Shown one piece after another: positions 1 to 7,236 of a stretch of DNA of 11,312 nt. This DNA is from an uncultured Eggerthella sp. Its GTDB lineage: Bacteria; Actinomycetota; Coriobacteriia; Coriobacteriales; Eggerthellaceae. The translations under genes were made by a program, and so were the position numbers. Location of the stretch: the NCBI GenBank assembly GCA_900544455.1, contig UQVJ01000057.1, positions 1 through 11,312 of the forward strand, written 5' to 3'. The notes beneath the pieces were generated by a model, which saw only the letters and a program-made list of their open reading frames with translations, did not search any database and was not told where the DNA came from. Position 1 is the stretch's first letter; each line of letters opens with the position of its first letter.

Positions 1-35
1 TCTGAGGGCTTCGGACGGCGAAAACGCCCCTTGGC

Positions 36-310
36 GGCAAGATGTTCGCGCGGTGCATTCCCCAACGGCGCTTTGCGGGGCTTTTCGGACACATAGCACG
101 CATATCTTGCCAAAACAAGCTGTATCTGAACACATGGCGGCGATATGTTGCCACGAACCGGTGTTTCCCCGTCCGAGGCCCCTTCGTGAACGCATCAGGG
201 CACAATCTCGCCACGGCCGGCAGCGCGGGAACGCACCGGGGCGATACCTTGCCATGGCCGGCAGCTTGGGAACGCATCGGGGCGATATCTTGCCATGGCC
301 ATGCGCCGGA
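36..310. repeat. Six-copy degenerate 25-base intergenic repeat
   Basis: A 25-base unit recurs at 87-111, 128-152, 188-212, 229-253 and 270-294 on the plus strand, and once inverted at 36-60. The best-conserved parts are GAACGCATC at the left and GGCGATATCTTGCC at the right. Counted by eye against the 270-294 copy, the others match at about 17, 21, 20, 23 and 18 (inverted copy) of 25 positions. Starts are 41 bases apart for 87/128, 188/229 and 229/270, and 60 apart for 128/188. The last three copies also share the following GGCCGGCAGC-like stretch, so the spacers are related too. The repeat lies downstream of the minus-strand permease gene. Its role is unknown; it could be a protein-binding array or a decayed tandem repeat. 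Bases 311-413 show no clear terminator and no gene. Confidence 0.75.
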
Positions 311-413
311 TGATCGCCACCGAAGTTCATCGACGGCCCATCTCAGACTGTAATGGGCCTAAACCCCTGACGAACCGGGCAGATGAAAGAACTGCTTCCC
401 GCGAATGCGGTGC

Positions 414-3400
414 TTATTCGATGCTCTTCAGCGCCTCGATCATGTTGATTTTGGCCAGGGTGCGGTTGGAGAGCTGTGCCACGATAAAGGCGAACAGCAG
501 CGTGAGGCCGCATGCGTAGGCGTAGCTGATCGGATCGATAGTCACCGCAAAGTAAATGGAAGGCATTTTCAGCACATAGGTGAGCATGTGGCTGAATGCG
601 CATCCTGCGGGGATGCCCAAAACTACGCCGATAATGGTTAGCAGTACCGTTTCCTTATTCACATAGTGGTTAACTTCGCGCTTGCGGAAGCCCAGCACCT
701 TGATGGTTGCCAGTTCGCGCGTGCGTTCGGATATGTTGGTTGCGGAAAGCGTGAACAGCACCACGAATGCCAATGCCGCTGCCAGGAAGACGATAACGTA
801 CACAATGGTGTTGATCAGGTCGAACGACTTTGAGAATTCCTCGTTCATCTGCTGAGTGCTGGAAACGGAAAGAAATTCGCTGCGTTCAGCCAGGCTGTCG
901 GCGAATGCCTCTTTTTCAGTGTCGTTGCCTGAAAGCGCAAGATAGAAGCCGTTGGGCTGAACTTCTTCGTCGAACAGCTGCTCATAGGCGCTTTGCGTAA
1001 GATAAGCAGCATTGCCCAAGTAGTTGTCTGCAACTTGGGTTATGGGCACGGTCGCTTCGTCGAGTGCGCTGGTTTTCACGGTGATTTCGTCGTTCGCGTC
1101 TACTCCTAAAAGGTCGGCAGCGTTTCGCGTGAGAATCATGCCGTTGTCGGAAAGAGGCAGTGCCTCTTCACCGCTTTTAAGTGAAACGTAGGGAGAAAGA
1201 TCAGCGCCATCGGGGAGCACGAATAGCTGCAGCGATTCGTCGTCGCCGTTGGAGGTGAGGGTCACCGAATCGACGGCAACTTCTTGGATAGAGGAAACTT
1301 CCTCGCTTCCCTCAAGCAACTCTTCGCATTCTTTGAAGTTGCCGGGGTTGGTGATTGCTAAGGCATCGTAGCGATAAATGTCGCCGTATTGCATCGGGGA
1401 AAGGGCATGCACGGAATCCTTGATGGCGAATCCGCAGATAAGCAGAGCCATGCATCCCATGATTCCGAATACCGTCATGAAGAAGCGCTTCTTGTAGCGA
1501 AGCAAGTTGCGCGCCGTTACCTTATCCAGGAACGCCAAACGCTTCCAGATTAAGGGGATTCGCTCAAGGAGGATGCGCGAGCCGGAACGGGGTGCTTTCG
1601 GGCGCATGAGTGTGGCAGGCGTTTGCGCAAGCTCGGCGCGGCAGGCGAATACTGCAGCCCCAACAATCCCCGCAATGAAGAACAGCATGCTGCCCACGCC
1701 ATAGAACGTATCGAATGAAAGTAAATACGTGGGCAGGAGATACATTATCTGGAACACGGTGAACAGGAATGCGGGGAAGAGCACGAACCCGCAGAATTCG
1801 CCCACGGCGCTGCCCAGGAGGCATGCCAAAAGCGCGTACGTCAGGTACTTACCTAGGATGGTGCGGCTGCGGTATCCCAACGACTTGTAGGTGCCGATAA
1901 GCCCGCGTTCCTCTTCAACCAAACGAGTGATGGTGGTAAGCGCGATGAGTACGGCAACCACGATGAACACCACAGGGAACACGAACCCAATGGCTTCAAT
2001 GGAAGAAGCATCCGATTCGACACTGGCATAGCCCGCATTTGATTCGCGTGTCTGCACGTACCAGCGTCCTTGCTCGATCTCGTCCACTTCAGCTCGCGCG
2101 TCTTCGAATTTTGCGTGGGCTTCCGCTTTGCTGTCCTCGAATTGAGTGCGCTGTTCGTCGAGTTCCGCCTGTCCTTCTGCAAGTTCAGTTTCAGCGGCGG
2201 AGAGCTGCTCTTTACCTGATTTCAGCTGCTGCTTTCCTGCGGAAAGCTGCTCCCATCCCTGTGCGATGGCTTTCTTGCCCGCTGAAACCTGCGCTGCCTG
2301 GGCGTCGAGTTCCTGCCTCGAGGCGGAAAGTTGCTTTTCCTGGGCATCAAGCTGGGCAAGCGTTTGAGCGCGCTGCGCTTCAATGCCCGCAAGTTGGGCC
2401 GAAGCTTCCTCTTCGCTTATCATGCCGGCAGCCAAAGTGGCATTGACCTGCGCTGCGGCATCGTCGCAAGCGGCATTTGCCTGGGTTCGCCCTTGGTCGA
2501 TCTGAGCTTGTGCGCTTGAGATTGCAGCATAGCCGTATTCGATCTGCTTCGAGGCGCCCGCCAGCTGATTTTCTTGCTGTCGAAGCTCGGCTTCCGATTG
2601 TGCCAGGGTGCTTTCACTGTTGCGCAAAGTGCGCTTATTCGCGGCAATTTCCCGTTTGCCTGAATCAAGCGTGCTTTGTGCGTTGTCGATTTTCCGCTGC
2701 GCATCGGAAAGCTCTTCGTTTACCTCGGCTTCCGCTTCGGCTATTTCATCGAGCGCATCCTGGCGGATCTGCTGCGTCCGTGCCTCTTCGCGCTGTTTCT
2801 TGATCCCCTCTATCTGGGTAGTGAGGTTGTCGAGCAACGACGAGTATTCAGGGGAAAAGCTTTTCGCCCCTGTGCTGTTTTCGGCTTTCACGTATATAGC
2901 GGTGAACACATCGGCGGTTACGGCATCGGGTGTTACGAAGAACGAGTAGTCGGGCGATGCGCTGGCTCGTATGGCGATGGAGCCATTGGGATTGGTGAGT
3001 TCGGTTGGGTCGATCACGCTAGCGGTGATGGTGTACTGGGTACGCTCGAATACCTCGTTGTCGTTATTTTCGAGCGTTACGGTATCACCGAGCGAAAGCC
3101 CCGAGTCGGTAAGGTAGTTTTCCGTTACGGCAACTTCATGCTCGTTTGTGGGCAGGGCACCATCGAGAACCTTGGGCAGGTTGAACCCTTCGCCTGAAAG
3201 CGCCTTTACTCCTACGCTTGCGCGTTTTTGCCCAAGCGGTGTATACGTTTCTTCTTCCCAGGCTCCTTCTGCGGCGGCAACGCCTTCGAGCGAGGAAACG
3301 GCCAAAACGTCATCTTCGGTCAGCCCCAGAGTTGATTGCACGCACACATCGTAGAGACCTTGCTCGCTGAAGAAGGCGTCGGCGGAATTGCGCAGGTCAA

Positions 3401-3524
3401 CGCAGGATGCGCGCAAGCCGCACACCATGGTTACGCCCAATGCGCAAATGACCAGGATGGAAATAAAGCGCTTCTTGCTGTTGGCAATAGTGCGGAAGGT
3501 GTCTTTTGAAAATGCTCGTGCCAT
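414..3524 (-). CDS. FtsX/MacB-family ABC transporter permease with long extracellular coiled coil
   Basis: This is a 1036-residue membrane subunit of an ABC exporter, presumably working with the ATPase encoded just upstream. Seen: a first membrane segment at about residues 19-38; an extracellular region at 40-225; a heptad-rich coiled coil at about 225-487, dense in Gln, Ala, Glu and Lys with repeated QLSAGK-like units; a first FtsX block at about 511-630 containing GTYKSLGYR; a single membrane segment near 680-702; a second extracellular domain at 705-900; and a final FtsX block at 901-1020 containing the matching TIKVLGFRKRE. Known for the family: such permeases do not form a classical channel but transmit ATPase movement to extracellular domains, extruding lipids, peptides or drugs or controlling wall enzymes. 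The substrate here is unknown. The ATG lies 6 bases after the ATPase stop with no obvious ribosome site, so translational coupling is likely. The reading frame is intact. Confidence 0.93.
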   Translation of the reverse strand: MARAFSKDTFRTIANSKKRFISILVICALGVTMVCGLRASCVDLRNSADAFFSEQGLYDVCVQSTLGLTEDDVLAVSSLEGVAAAEGAWEEETYTPLGQKRASVGVKALSGEGFNLPKVLDGALPTNEHEVAVTENYLTDSGLSLGDTVTLENNDNEVFERTQYTITASVIDPTELTNPNGSIAIRASASPDYSFFVTPDAVTADVFTAIYVKAENSTGAKSFSPEYSSLLDNLTTQIEGIKKQREEARTQQIRQDALDEIAEAEAEVNEELSDAQRKIDNAQSTLDSGKREIAANKRTLRNSESTLAQSEAELRQQENQLAGASKQIEYGYAAISSAQAQIDQGRTQANAACDDAAAQVNATLAAGMISEEEASAQLAGIEAQRAQTLAQLDAQEKQLSASRQELDAQAAQVSAGKKAIAQGWEQLSAGKQQLKSGKEQLSAAETELAEGQAELDEQRTQFEDSKAEAHAKFEDARAEVDEIEQGRWYVQTRESNAGYASVESDASSIEAIGFVFPVVFIVVAVLIALTTITRLVEEERGLIGTYKSLGYRSRTILGKYLTYALLACLLGSAVGEFCGFVLFPAFLFTVFQIMYLLPTYLLSFDTFYGVGSMLFFIAGIVGAAVFACRAELAQTPATLMRPKAPRSGSRILLERIPLIWKRLAFLDKVTARNLLRYKKRFFMTVFGIMGCMALLICGFAIKDSVHALSPMQYGDIYRYDALAITNPGNFKECEELLEGSEEVSSIQEVAVDSVTLTSNGDDESLQLFVLPDGADLSPYVSLKSGEEALPLSDNGMILTRNAADLLGVDANDEITVKTSALDEATVPITQVADNYLGNAAYLTQSAYEQLFDEEVQPNGFYLALSGNDTEKEAFADSLAERSEFLSVSSTQQMNEEFSKSFDLINTIVYVIVFLAAALAFVVLFTLSATNISERTRELATIKVLGFRKREVNHYVNKETVLLTIIGVVLGIPAGCAFSHMLTYVLKMPSIYFAVTIDPISYAYACGLTLLFAFIVAQLSNRTLAKINMIEALKSIE

Positions 3525-3530
3525 GGTTGG

Positions 3531-4232
3531 CTACCATTCGATTTCGGCAATAGGCGTGGGGTGTGCGTTTGTTTCGATGCTGGTTACCCGTCCGCTGTTC
3601 ATGCGGATAACGCGGTCGGCCATGGGGGCAAGGGCGGCGTTGTGAGTGATGACCAGTGCGGTAATGTGCGAAGAGCGGCAGGCGTCTTGCAACAGCTGAA
3701 GAATCTGTTTGCCGGTGCGGTAATCAAGGGCACCGGTGGGTTCGTCGCATAAGAGGAGTTTGGGGTTCTTCGCGAGTGCTCGAGCGATGGCAACGCGCTG
3801 CTGCTCGCCGCCGGAAAGCTGAGCGGGGAAGTTGTTGAGGCGCTTTTCCAAGCCAACGCGACAGAGCGTTTCAGCTGCATCGAGGGAGTCAGGGCAGATT
3901 TGCGAAGCAAGCTCGACATTTTCAAGTGCTGTGAGGTTGGGAACCAGATTGTAGAACTGGAAGACGAATCCTACTGCGGCGCGGCGGTATTCCACCAGCT
4001 GCGATTCGCTGCTTTGAGCGATATCCTGTCCGTCGATGAGCACGCTGCCGCCTGTAGCGCTGTCCATGCCGCCCAAAATGTTCAGAGCGGTGGTTTTCCC
4101 GGCTCCCGATGCGCCAAGAATTACAGCGAGTTCGCCCTTTTCGACAGAAAAAGACGCGCCGTCGAGAGCCCTGATCTCCGCTGCGCCCGACCCGTACCGC
4201 TTAACAACGTTGTTGAATTCGATGTACGACAT
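3531..4232 (-). CDS. ABC transporter ATP-binding protein (LolD/MacB type)
   Basis: This 233-residue ATPase powers the adjacent FtsX-type permease. All expected nucleotide-binding motifs are present: Walker A GASGAGKTT at 40-48, Q-loop FQFYN around Gln92, signature LSGGEQQR at 139-146, Walker B LLLCDEP at 159-165 with catalytic Glu164, D-loop ALD at 168-170, and H-loop His197 in ITHN. The length and the signature variant LSGGEQQRVAIARAL fit the LolD/MacB/FtsE branch that pairs with FtsX-fold permeases. A longer in-frame start exists at 4322, but the ATG at 4232 is preferred: it begins the usual MSYIEF beta strand and has GAGGGG 5 bases upstream (4238-4243). The gene is first in a two-gene operon and ends 6 bases before the permease start. 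Confidence 0.93.
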   Translation of the reverse strand: MSYIEFNNVVKRYGSGAAEIRALDGASFSVEKGELAVILGASGAGKTTALNILGGMDSATGGSVLIDGQDIAQSSESQLVEYRRAAVGFVFQFYNLVPNLTALENVELASQICPDSLDAAETLCRVGLEKRLNNFPAQLSGGEQQRVAIARALAKNPKLLLCDEPTGALDYRTGKQILQLLQDACRSSHITALVITHNAALAPMADRVIRMNSGRVTSIETNAHPTPIAEIEW

Positions 4233-4237
4233 GTCGG

Positions 4238-4243
4238 CCCCTC
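4238..4243 (-). promoter_or_regulatory. Ribosome binding site that fixes the ATPase start
   Basis: On the minus strand GAGGGG stands 5 bases before the ATG at 4232. The alternative upstream ATG at 4322 lacks a comparable site and would add 30 residues unlike an ABC ATPase N-terminus. Confidence 0.7.
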
Positions 4244-4336
4244 GCTTTACTGCGTACGAAACGGTGCTCCGGTTGGGTTTCGCAATAGAGCTTAGCTTGT
4301 AAAACCGTGTAGCGTGGAGCACCTTCTGCTTTATTC

Positions 4337-4365
4337 AGTATACGGGAAACCGCCAGGTCTGTGCC
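4337..4365 (-). promoter_or_regulatory. Candidate promoter of the ABC exporter operon
   Basis: On the minus strand TATACT (4337-4342) is a good -10 element. A poor -35 candidate, GGCACA (4360-4365), lies 17 bases upstream. Transcription would begin about 95 bases before the ATPase ATG and just downstream of the hsp20 terminator, so the two units look separate. The -10 is convincing; the -35 is weak, which may point to an activator. Confidence 0.45.
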
Positions 4366-4396
4366 GCTTCTGATTCCGCATGGATCGAGTTGGATC

Positions 4397-4440
4397 AAAA
4401 AGACGCCTTCCTTTTCTCGCAGTTGAGAAAAGGAAGGCGT
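4397..4440 (-). terminator. Intrinsic terminator of hsp20
   Basis: A perfect 16-base-pair stem (4403-4418 with 4425-4440) closes a 6-base loop. Read on the minus strand it is followed by TTTTT (complement of 4397-4401). On the plus strand no T tract follows, so it acts on the minus strand. It lies about 70 bases beyond the hsp20 stop codon. A run of eight G (4488-4495) lies between the two. Confidence 0.88.
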
Positions 4441-4511
4441 TCAAAAGGCCAAAGCGTTACTTCGGGCTATGTTGAAGCTACCTGGATGGGGGGGGACGGC
4501 AAGCGCTAGGG

Positions 4512-4952
4512 CTAATCGATGGAAATGAGGCGCTTGCGATCTTCGGGCTTGGGCAGTTCCTTCTTGGGTACGTTGATGCTCAAGATGCCGTTTTCGAACT
4601 TAGCGGAAATGTCGTCTTCTGAAATGTCATCGCCGACATAGAAGCTGCGGCGGCATGAACCAACGAAGCGCTCCTTACGAAGGAAGGTGCCGTTCTCGTC
4701 TTTGTCTTCTTTCTCCTCATTGGTGGAAGCGTTGATGGTGAGGTAGCCATCGTTTAGCTCGATTTGGACGTTTTCCTTATCGAACCCAGGCAGGTCGATG
4801 TCGAGTTCGTAGGCTTTGTCGGTTTCCTTGACGTCGGTCTTCATCAGAGAGGCGTTTGCCTTGGGCGCTGGCTCGGTTCCGAAAAATCCGAAATCGAATG
4901 GGTCGCTCATAAAGTCATTGAAAAAGTTCCTGCGTGCCAACATGCTTATCAT
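4512..4952 (-). CDS. Small heat shock protein, Hsp20/alpha-crystallin family
   Basis: This 146-residue ATP-independent holdase chaperone binds unfolding proteins in the cytoplasm and keeps them available for refolding. Seen: a variable N-terminal arm rich in Phe and Asp (residues 1-36), then an alpha-crystallin domain at about 37-130 with YELDIDLPGF at 48-57, NDGYLTINA at 67-75 and the hallmark FENGILSINVPK at 119-130. A short charged C-terminal tail follows, with LISID as a possible IxI-like docking motif. The length is typical. The chosen ATG has AGGAAG 4 bases upstream; the next Met (residue 4) is too far from it. The gene forms its own unit, with a perfect CIRCE operator about 94 bases upstream and a strong terminator downstream. 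Confidence 0.95.
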   Translation of the reverse strand: MISMLARRNFFNDFMSDPFDFGFFGTEPAPKANASLMKTDVKETDKAYELDIDLPGFDKENVQIELNDGYLTINASTNEEKEDKDENGTFLRKERFVGSCRRSFYVGDDISEDDISAKFENGILSINVPKKELPKPEDRKRLISID

Positions 4953-5045
4953 CTTCTTCCTTTGCCATGCAAAGGGATTGTTGGCTTGCCGATTTCCCTT
5001 CGCGTGGCTGTTGTTTCTTTTGACAACTGCAATAGTACGCGCAAA

Positions 5046-5072
5046 TTAGCACTCAAAAGGTGAGAGTGCTAA
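5046..5072. promoter_or_regulatory. CIRCE operator (HrcA binding site)
   Basis: TTAGCACTC at 5046-5054, a 9-base spacer, then GAGTGCTAA at 5064-5072: a full match to the published CIRCE inverted repeat. CIRCE is bound by the repressor HrcA, which releases DNA when GroEL is busy with unfolded proteins. The nearest gene is hsp20 on the minus strand. The divergent plus-strand gene starts more than 200 bases away with its own promoter. I could not settle the hsp20 promoter; TACTAT (complement of 5032-5037) is a possible -10. Bases 5073-5250 are AT-rich and hold nothing else I can name. Confidence 0.95.
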
Positions 5073-5250
5073 TTAGGTACCATTCTGTAACCTTTTATAA
5101 GATTATCTAAGTGCTCTATTGATAGATATTTGGGAGCCCAAGAAGAAGGTTGCTAAAGCCTGCGTTTGAGAAACTGGGCATAATAATCCGATTTGTTTAT
5201 CCTTCATGGCTAGTTCGGGGTTGGAGTATTAATTTTTAAGCAATTGCGTG

Positions 5251-5278
5251 TCAACAGCATGTGTTCACTTGCTATTAT
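5251..5278 (+). promoter_or_regulatory. Promoter of the serine hydrolase gene, probably leaderless
   Basis: TCAACA (5251-5256), a 16-base spacer and TATTAT (5273-5278) form a reasonable housekeeping promoter. The first base of the ATG at 5285 lies 7 bases past the -10, where transcription normally starts. No Shine-Dalgarno sequence precedes this ATG or the one at 5261, so a leaderless transcript is the simplest reading. Confidence 0.5.
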
Positions 5279-5284
5279 GCGCTC

Positions 5285-6895
5285 ATGCATAATCGTCAGA
5301 CATCTTTTTCACGAAGCGGGGGCCAGCACCGAGAAGAACGATCTTCCCGATCGGGCAGCCGCACGGATCGCACCAGAAGCACGCGTCCAAAAGAAGCGCG
5401 TGCTGGTTCCGAGCGCTCCTCAAACCGTTCGGGCGGGCGAAGCGAATCGGGTCGTGGGCGAGGTTCTCGCGATCGCGACGTGCGAGGCACTCGCACCGAG
5501 CGTCAAATGCGTGATGAAGGACGCGGGGGTAAATCCGCTCGTGCCGAGCATGAGGTGCGCGGCGAAGGCCGCGGGCGCGAATCCGCTCGTGCGGCACGTA
5601 ACCATTCTGAAGACAGAAACCGCACCGGTCGCAATTCTGGTGATTCCTCGTCTCGCCGCGGAGGCAGTACGCGCGAGCGCGAAGTGTATGTGGGCTCGGG
5701 CAATCGTGGTTTCAGTCCTCGCAAAGGTCAGGGCCTTGACTCATCGTGGATGGCCGATCGTGCCGCTTCGTCCTCTTTGCCTCTCGCCACGCTTGCGCCT
5801 GTCTTGTGCATAGTCGTTGTAGTGCTGCTTGCCATTTTCCTGGTGACCAGCATTGGCTCTTGCGTTTCTTCTGCTGATAATTCCTCGCAGGGCGATGGTT
5901 CGCAGGCCGATCAAATGGAAATCAGCTACACTCCCTCCATCCAGGCCATTGATGGCGTGTCGGATCCAGGTGCTAACGTTCAAGGCATTTCTCTTGCCGA
6001 TTCGAATGCGAGTTACGTACCGCAATTAAGCGAAGAGGGAGCCACACAGGTGCGGGATGCTATTTCGGCTATTACCGCGAATAACAAAGCTGTTGGTTTC
6101 GCGTTTATCGATTTGCAAACCGGCAGCGGATACGTCTACAACCTTGACCAGCGCGTATATGGAGCTTCTTCGTTCAAGAGTCATGTGCTTATCTATGGAT
6201 GCCAGCAGGCGCTTGAAACGGGCAGGACAAGTGTTGCGCGGGTGAACTCCAGCGCGCAAGATGCCATCATCAATTCCGACAATACCTCGTACTACCGCAT
6301 GCGCAGCGTGTTTGAAAGCTCGGCTTCCGAATCGCTTTCTGCGTGGCTTTCTTCTATGAATATCTCTACCACGCTTGCCAACGACACGTCTTTTCCCCAC
6401 TACTCGGCTCGTGAATCGCTGAAGTTGTGGATGAACACGTTCCTCTATTTGAACTCGTCTGATTCCAATAAGGAAATCACTAAGTGGGCAAAAAAGATGC
6501 TCTCCGGAACTACCGTTTCGATGGTTCGCAGCGGCGTGGACCCAAGCTCCAACCCGGTAAGCCGTGAAAAGATGGAAAGCGTTGCCCAGGAGCTTCTTGG
6601 CGTATTGTGCGCTGGTAAGAAAACGGTAGAAGTCGGTGAAGCAAAGAAGACGAATGCAAATTCGGACAACGATTCGGTAACGGTGTACGACAAGGCCGGT
6701 TGGATCAACGGGTCGAGCGATGATGCCGTATGCGATGCGGGTATCATCGAAGAAGACGGCAAATACTACCTCATTACGATCATGACGGATCTTGCCGATG
6801 GCGAAACAAGCCGTGCCGAGGTTAGCAACCTTGCTGCTGCTTTATGGGATCAACGCTCAACGCTTGCTCCCGAGCAAGGATACAGGCAGGTATAA
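5285..6895 (+). CDS. Membrane-anchored class A beta-lactamase/PBP-like serine hydrolase with Arg-rich cytoplasmic tail
   Basis: This 536-residue protein has three parts. Residues 1-164 are low-complexity and strongly basic, dominated by Arg, Ser, Gly and Glu. Residues 165-192 form one hydrophobic membrane segment. After a Ser/Asp-rich linker, a catalytic domain at about 250-530 faces outward. The domain shows the class A serine beta-lactamase signature: nucleophile Ser295 and Lys298 in SSFK, Ser331-Asp332-Asn333 (SDN), and Lys470-Ala471-Gly472 in place of KTG. Known for the family: these enzymes act on beta-lactams or on peptidoglycan peptides. With a tethered domain and a KAG motif, a wall-related peptidase role is as likely as drug resistance. 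I do not assign the omega-loop Glu. An in-frame ATG at 5261 would add 8 residues, but it overlaps the promoter. Monocistronic; a 48-base duplication lies in the tail. Confidence 0.85.
   Translation: MHNRQTSFSRSGGQHREERSSRSGSRTDRTRSTRPKEARAGSERSSNRSGGRSESGRGRGSRDRDVRGTRTERQMRDEGRGGKSARAEHEVRGEGRGRESARAARNHSEDRNRTGRNSGDSSSRRGGSTREREVYVGSGNRGFSPRKGQGLDSSWMADRAASSSLPLATLAPVLCIVVVVLLAIFLVTSIGSCVSSADNSSQGDGSQADQMEISYTPSIQAIDGVSDPGANVQGISLADSNASYVPQLSEEGATQVRDAISAITANNKAVGFAFIDLQTGSGYVYNLDQRVYGASSFKSHVLIYGCQQALETGRTSVARVNSSAQDAIINSDNTSYYRMRSVFESSASESLSAWLSSMNISTTLANDTSFPHYSARESLKLWMNTFLYLNSSDSNKEITKWAKKMLSGTTVSMVRSGVDPSSNPVSREKMESVAQELLGVLCAGKKTVEVGEAKKTNANSDNDSVTVYDKAGWINGSSDDAVCDAGIIEEDGKYYLITIMTDLADGETSRAEVSNLAAALWDQRSTLAPEQGYRQV
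5516..5611 (+). repeat. Imperfect 48-base in-frame tandem duplication in the basic tail
   Basis: Two adjacent 48-base units (5516-5563 and 5564-5611) encode EGRGGKSARA and EGRGRESARA at the start of each 16-residue unit. Both contain AATCCGCTCGTGC-type sequence. The tail probably grew by in-frame duplication, and its length may vary between strains. Confidence 0.65.
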
Positions 6896-6999
6896 AGCAG
6901 AGTTAACGGGGGCTTGCGCCTCTTGGCAATCTGCTTGCCAGAAATCCTGCAGAAAACGTGAAGATTTTCACAAAGGCCCAAATCGGTGCGCTGCGATGA

Positions 7000-7027
7000 T
7001 TGACGAAGGCCGCGAATGCAGTATAAA
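7000..7027 (+). promoter_or_regulatory. Promoter of the rplM-rpsI operon
   Basis: TTGACG (7000-7005), 16 bases, then TATAAA (7022-7027): each hexamer matches the consensus at five of six positions. The -10 sits inside the palindrome GCAGTATAAACTGC (7018-7031). The 100 bases between the previous stop codon (6895) and here hold only a small T-less hairpin (TGGCAA/TTGCCA, 6924-6940) and no clear terminator. Confidence 0.6.
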
Positions 7028-7033
7028 CTGCAA

Positions 7034-7236
7034 AAGTTCGCTTTCAAAAGCCCCGTACATGCTTGCGATTCGAACTCTTTTCCGCCTGGGAAACGTCCCT
7101 GCGCCGGCTAAGCTGGTCCAGAGCTTTTCGGCAGCACCGTTTTGCGGGAAGGAAAGAGATGCGGAGTAGGATCCCGCGCCTCGGGTTGGCAGCAACTTTT
7201 GAAAAACGACACTTGTTACTTTATTGGAGGAACACT
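7034..7236 (+). promoter_or_regulatory. Long 5' leader of rplM-rpsI
   Basis: If transcription starts near 7034, about 200 untranslated bases precede the L13 start. AGTTCG (7035-7040) can pair with CGAACT (7071-7076), with further A/T pairs extending the stem. Autoregulatory mRNA leaders are known for L13 operons in other bacteria, but I cannot match this sequence to a known class. The ribosome site GGAGG (7226-7230) lies 6 bases before the GTG start. Confidence 0.35.

Noticed and set aside
36..310. CRISPR-like array from the 25-base repeats
   Set aside because: Units are degenerate, one is inverted, the 16-base gaps are themselves related between copies, spacing is not constant throughout, and no cas gene is present.
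2676..3197. 173-residue plus-strand frame opposite the permease
   Set aside because: Antisense shadow of the coiled-coil permease; no ribosome site and no recognisable family.
4488..4495. Run of eight G as a phase-variation tract
   Set aside because: It lies between the hsp20 stop codon and its terminator, so slippage would not alter a reading frame or a promoter spacing.
5020..5048. Plus-strand promoter from TTGACA (5020-5025)
   Set aside because: The -35 hexamer is perfect, but no acceptable -10 lies 16-18 bases downstream.
5244..5813. 189-residue frame overlapping the serine hydrolase tail
   Set aside because: It is out of frame with the catalytic domain, lacks a domain or membrane segment, and exists because GC-rich Arg/Ser/Gly codons leave few stops.
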